Positions 38,687 to 38,747 of a DNA stretch of 38,747 nucleotides are shown here, piece after piece. The stretch's first letter is position 1, and every line of letters begins with the position of its first letter. Source of the stretch: a virus. The notes below the pieces were generated by a model. The model saw only the letters and a program-made list of their open reading frames with translations, was not told the DNA's origin and did no database searches. The DNA is taken from the IMG/VR virus record IMGVR_UViG_3300033141_003211, positions 1 to 38,747 of that record, one strand, 5' to 3'. The position numbers and the translations under genes were made by a program.

Positions 38687-38747
38687 TGCCTTCCGTCCGC
38701 AGTGTGCTATACTCCACTCCTTCCGTAATCACTGTCTCGCTGGTCTT
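38634..38747. repeat. Terminal direct repeat, right copy
   Basis: Exact second copy of bases 1-114. The zinc-ribbon gene is cut off by the window end here, so the full version is at 25-249. The copy places the promoter and palindrome directly upstream of the tRNA-like RNA unit on the minus strand. Confidence 0.9.

Overview
The window is an essentially complete tailed-phage genome assembled as a circle. Bases 1-114 are repeated exactly at 38634-38747, so the unit is 38,633 bp. Every convincing gene lies on the minus strand, so transcription runs from high to low coordinates and crosses the junction. The host is bacterial: there are TTGACA/TATAAT-type promoters, strong GGAGG or GGGGG ribosome-binding sites, a DnaB-type helicase and Sec-type signal peptides. 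Sites matching the sigma-54 -24/-12 consensus also occur. I cannot name the host. The absence of sheath and baseplate genes points to a siphovirus. I found no integrase or lysogeny repressor.

Layout in the direction of transcription. (1) 12.1-11.3 kb is a gene-free AT-rich control region with palindromes, short direct repeats and sigma-54-like promoters. (2) 11.3-0.03 kb is the early region: small hypothetical proteins, a putative annealing protein, a NinB-like protein, Gp157, YopX, a ribbon-helix-helix regulator, a T5orf172 GIY-YIG protein, a helix-turn-helix replication initiator, DnaB, a PD-(D/E)XK nuclease, a metallophosphoesterase, a DNA methyltransferase and a zinc-ribbon protein. (3) Across the junction, 38.69-38.44 kb is an isolated RNA unit: operator, promoter, 5' hairpin, tRNA-like RNA whose anticodon loop is replaced by a long hairpin, terminator. 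(4) 38.36-35.0 kb holds a ParB-like gene, a DpdA-like transglycosylase, QueC, QueD, QueE and FolE. This is a full GTP-to-preQ0 pathway plus the enzyme that would put preQ0 into DNA. (5) 35.0-31.2 kb holds TerS, TerL and a fused Mu-type portal/MuF protein. (6) 31.1-19.3 kb holds protease with nested scaffold, decoration protein, capsid, connectors, tail tube, tail chaperones with a likely -1 frameshift, tape measure and tail-tip proteins. (7) 19.3-13.5 kb holds three consecutive genes with signal peptides, including a beta-helix protein with GSWEG repeats. (8) 13.5-12.3 kb is the lysis cassette (transglycosylase, XhlA-like protein, holin). It is followed by a second tRNA-like RNA with an enlarged anticodon loop and a strong terminator.

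How it fits together: FolE, QueD, QueE and QueC would make preQ0, and DpdA, perhaps with the ParB-like protein, would exchange it for guanine in phage DNA. Together with the phage methyltransferase this would give two layers of protection against restriction. Regulation appears organised around 16-bp palindromes that sit 8-9 bp upstream of the -35 box at several promoters. The two tRNA-like RNAs, the deazaguanine module and the palindrome/sigma-54 control layer are the parts most worth following up.
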